Below, one piece after another: positions 62,095 through 64,000 of a stretch of DNA of 64,000 nucleotides. The notes under the pieces are model-generated. The model saw only the letters and a list, made by a program, of their open reading frames with translations. It was not told where the DNA came from and did not search any database. The DNA is taken from NCBI GenBank assembly GCA_964594635.1, contig CAZQMV010000005.1, positions 158,990 through 222,989 on the forward strand. Reading direction: 5' to 3'. The stretch's first letter is position 1; each line of letters begins with the position of its first letter. A program made the translations under genes and the position numbers. This DNA comes from Berkiella sp964594635. GTDB taxonomy: Bacteria; Pseudomonadota; Gammaproteobacteria; Berkiellales; Berkiellaceae.

Positions 62095-62742
62095 ATGCTT
62101 CATCAAATATTCCCTAAGATCCACTTTAGCCTATCTTGGATAACCTTCCTATGTAGTTTTTTATCTGCGACTTCTTTGATGGCCAAACCAACCATTTTAG
62201 TCATTGGTGATAGTCTCAGTGCTGCTTACCAAATGGCACCGCACAATGGATGGGTTCCTTTATTAGAAACTAAACTGAAAAAAGATTTTCCTGAAGTCAA
62301 AGTCATCAACAGCAGTATTGTTGGAGATACCACCGGTGGCGGAGTACAGCGACTCCCCGCGCAATTAAAACAGTATCAACCCGATATTGTCTTGTTAGAA
62401 CTTGGGGGAAACGATGGTTTACGCGGTTTGCCCACCCCAATGATCAAAGCCAATTTAAAGAAAATGATTGAGATGTGTCTCTCTCAGCAAATCAAAGTAG
62501 TGTTGATAGGGATGTACTTACCACCCAATTATGGCGCAACCTATACTCAACAGTTTGCAAATAACTATGTTGAGCTGAGCAAAGAGTTTTCGCTTCCTTT
62601 CGTGCCTTTCTTTTTGGAAAATGTTGCTTTAAAACCTGGCTTAATGCTTCAAGACCGCATTCATCCCACAGCAGAAGCACAAGGGATTTTGCTAAGCAAT
62701 GTTTGGCCCGTTCTAGAGCCCCTCTTAGCCCCATATAAATAA
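62095..62742 (+). CDS. tesA: Acyl-CoA thioesterase I / lysophospholipase L1
   Basis: 215-residue SGNH hydrolase with signal peptide (HFSLSWITFLCSFLSATSLMA). Blocks: I GDSLSAAY (Ser), II GDTTGGG, III LGGNDGLRG, V DRIHPTAEAQG (Asp, His). Start at the ATG 62095 gives the signal peptide; the frame is open from 61996 inside ybbA. No clear ribosome binding site. Its promoter must lie within ybbA. Confidence 0.93.
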   Translation: MLHQIFPKIHFSLSWITFLCSFLSATSLMAKPTILVIGDSLSAAYQMAPHNGWVPLLETKLKKDFPEVKVINSSIVGDTTGGGVQRLPAQLKQYQPDIVLLELGGNDGLRGLPTPMIKANLKKMIEMCLSQQIKVVLIGMYLPPNYGATYTQQFANNYVELSKEFSLPFVPFFLENVALKPGLMLQDRIHPTAEAQGILLSNVWPVLEPLLAPYK

Positions 62743-62763
62743 TTGCAAATACACTTTTTTGAG

Positions 62764-62782
62764 GGCTGCATGCTTTGCAGCC
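62764..62782 (+). terminator. Stem-loop after tesA, weak terminator
   Basis: GGCTGCA/TGCAGCC, 7 bp with a 5-base loop, 21 bases after the tesA stop, followed by a pyrimidine-rich but broken T tract. Confidence 0.4.
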
Positions 62783-62836
62783 TATCTCCTTTATTCCCCC
62801 ATTAGTCAATTTTACCTGTGAAAACAATGTCATAGG

Positions 62837-62865
62837 TTGACTTACCTTTATCTAGTCGGTAGCAT
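62837..62865 (+). promoter_or_regulatory. Sigma70-type promoter of the Ala/Pro-rich gene
   Basis: TTGACT (62837-62842), 17-base spacer, TAGCAT (62860-62865), 53 bases upstream of the start codon at 62919. The 17-bp spacing is ideal and the -35 box differs from consensus at one base. Confidence 0.55.
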
Positions 62866-62918
62866 GCGGTGTTAGTCATATTTCACACTATATTATATTG
62901 CTGCTAAGGATATTAACG

Positions 62919-64000
62919 ATGAGCACATTACCTTCTGACAACAAGTTGGATATTACAACCGAAGCAAACCAATTTGATTTATTTATTGAAAAGATGATCG
63001 ATGCTGCACAAATGCTTGTATCACCTGCACAGGCAAGTGATGAGTCATTGGAAACAATTGATCTCGAAAATAACCCGTTATTATCCTATGACGAAAAAGT
63101 GCTAGACGATACTAAAGAAATCATGCAAGCAATAGATGGCGAACTCTCAGAAGGTTTCGGCCATGTTTTGCACCGCATTCAACTGCAATTAAAAGGTGAA
63201 CTCCCCACAACCGGCACTGTCACCATCAGCGAACAAAACGCATTACTCGCAAAAATTGAAGCCTTAAGTAATAAAGCAAAAAATATTGATTCACAAAGAA
63301 TTGATTTAAGCCCGATGAGCTTAGATAACACCGCTCATGTTATGAAAGAATCAGGCGCTGTTAAAACAAGTATTAACGTGAATACACCCGTTACCGGTGC
63401 CGCAGCTGCGATCCCTGCTATTTTGCCTATTGCACCACCTGCTCATGTACCAGCGCAACCTGCTGCTAACCAAGGCGCACCTGCTGCACCTGCTGCACTT
63501 GCTGTTCCTGCTGCTCCTGCTGCTCCTGCTGCTCCTGCTGCTCCTGCTGCTCCTGCTGCTCCTGCTGCACTTGCTGTTCCTGCTGTTCCTGCTGTTCCTG
63601 CTGTTCCTGCTGCTCCTGCTGCTCCTGCTGCTCCTGCTGCTCCTGCACCTGCTCAAGGCTGGCTCCAATGGATTGCTAATGGATTCAAACCTGCGGCGAC
63701 ACCAGCAGTTAACAATGGCGCACCTGCTGCACCCGTTGCTGCACCAATAGCAGATGCCAATGTTGCTCCTGCTGCTCCCGTTGCTGCACCAATAGCAGAT
63801 GCCAATGTTGCTCCTGCTGCTCCCGTTGCTGCACCAATAGCAGATGCCAATGTTGCTCCTGCTGCACCCGTTGCTGCACCCTCTACTTTTACCACAGTTG
63901 CGAATGCAATTAGTTATCCAGCGCATGCGTTAAACAATTTAGTCGGTGGTTTATTGGGTGGCAGCAAACCTGCTGCACCAGCAGTAGAGCCAGCTGCGAC
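62919..64000 (+). CDS. Ala/Pro-rich repeat protein, N-terminal 360 residues (runs off window)
   Basis: Open from ATG 62919 to the right edge without a stop; AAGGA lies 8 bases upstream. Residues 1-165 form an acidic, mostly helical head (MSTLPSDNKLDITTEANQFD...). From about 166 the sequence is low complexity: a run of PAA/PAV units (about 187-243), a short aromatic island GWLQWIANGF, then three tandem 15-residue repeats APAAPVAAPIADANV plus a partial fourth, and a Gly-rich segment. No signal peptide. I recognise no family; the head may be functional and the rest a spacer or display region. A secreted effector, a polymer-binding or a cell-surface role are all possible. Confidence 0.85.
   Translation, partial: MSTLPSDNKLDITTEANQFDLFIEKMIDAAQMLVSPAQASDESLETIDLENNPLLSYDEKVLDDTKEIMQAIDGELSEGFGHVLHRIQLQLKGELPTTGTVTISEQNALLAKIEALSNKAKNIDSQRIDLSPMSLDNTAHVMKESGAVKTSINVNTPVTGAAAAIPAILPIAPPAHVPAQPAANQGAPAAPAALAVPAAPAAPAAPAAPAAPAAPAALAVPAVPAVPAVPAAPAAPAAPAAPAPAQGWLQWIANGFKPAATPAVNNGAPAAPVAAPIADANVAPAAPVAAPIADANVAPAAPVAAPIADANVAPAAPVAAPSTFTTVANAISYPAHALNNLVGGLLGGSKPAAPAVEPAA
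63477..63650 (+). repeat. Triplet-based tandem repeat coding Pro-Ala-Ala
   Basis: Runs of the 9-base unit GCTGCTCCT (and GCTGTTCCT) in phase with the Ala/Pro-rich gene. Near-identical units at DNA level make slippage in 9-base steps likely, which would change length without breaking the frame. Confidence 0.85.
63720..63878 (+). repeat. 45-bp tandem repeat, three units plus a partial fourth
   Basis: Units at 63720-63764, 63765-63809 and 63810-63854 are nearly identical in DNA, each coding APAAPVAAPIADANV; a 24-base partial copy follows at 63855-63878. The high nucleotide identity points to recent expansion. Confidence 0.9.

Noticed and set aside
63466..63648. Gln-Glu repeat ORF on minus
   Set aside because: Same triplet-repeat artefact; a pure QEQ repeat with no head, start signal or context.
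63397..63750. 117-aa Leu-rich plus ORF
   Set aside because: A +1 frame shadow of the PAA repeats (CTG/CTC runs); the frame begins inside the Ala/Pro-rich gene.
63351..63926. 191-aa Ser/Arg/Cys-rich minus ORF and the 80-aa Ala/Gly minus ORF at 63653-63895
   Set aside because: Antisense by-products of the triplet repeats in the plus-strand Ala/Pro-rich gene, which has a promoter, ribosome binding site and non-repetitive head.

Overview
The window looks like chromosome of a gammaproteobacterium with moderate to low GC, probably a host-associated member of the Legionellales (Coxiella/Legionella/Berkiella side). The gene neighbourhoods are typical of the class: zapA-6S RNA-ygfA, pepP-ubiH-ubiI-gcvTHP, dusB-fis-purHD, accBC-prmA, rppH-ptsP...lgt-thyA-folA and tesA/ybbAB. 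Traits that lean to this order are a split glycine decarboxylase (gcvPA/gcvPB), a Pht-like MFS transporter, a patatin phospholipase, a Sel1-repeat lipoprotein, a tandem family of small outer-membrane barrels and structured intergenic repeats. The placement is inferred from gene content and order only. I saw no tRNA, rRNA, CRISPR array, transposase or prophage.

Layout. 1-10.2 kb: mostly minus-strand genes, with an inner-membrane protein cut by the left edge, glutaminase, uracil-DNA glycosylase, a patatin, a degenerate gamma-glutamylcyclotransferase-like protein with a DUF3025 gene, an MFS transporter, and an outer-membrane protein paired with a Sel1 lipoprotein; mutH lies on plus. 10.2-17.8 kb: ihfB and rpoS diverge, followed by a DUF2970 gene, a ZapB-like coiled coil, a bufABC bufferin (modified peptide) operon, coq7, a secreted Cys/Ser-rich protein, and groES-groEL behind a CIRCE operator. 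17.9-31.2 kb: a REC-REC-GGDEF regulator, cutA, dsbD, then a long plus-strand housekeeping run aroQ-accB-accC-prmA-dusB-fis-purH-purD-mutM and a drug/metabolite transporter. 31.3-42.7 kb: a minus-strand run related to the enterobacterial rppH-ptsP-lgt-thyA cluster, here interrupted by a GGDEF/EAL protein, a carbonic anhydrase and a TauE-like exporter and extended by folA and an unrecognised 389-aa gene. 42.8-46.4 kb: four tandem paralogous outer-membrane beta-barrels with clear intrinsic terminators. 46.5-55.2 kb: glycine cleavage system, ubiquinone hydroxylases, pepP, ygfB. 55.3-62.7 kb: zapA, 6S RNA, ygfA, a 32-aa membrane peptide, EVE protein, rpiA, CoA-binding protein, DUF502, a YbbAP-type ABC system and tesA. 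62.9 kb to the right edge: the start of a large Ala/Pro-rich repeat protein that runs out of the window.

Least ordinary features: (i) an intergenic element of about 100-130 bp placed just after the stop codons of rpoS, ptsP and a CoA-binding gene, in the same orientation relative to each gene, whose stems are kept by different base pairs in each copy; (ii) the open-ended Ala/Pro repeat protein, covered by misleading reading frames in other phases; (iii) the bufferin operon; (iv) the four-barrel cluster; (v) a 32-aa membrane peptide convergent with ygfA.
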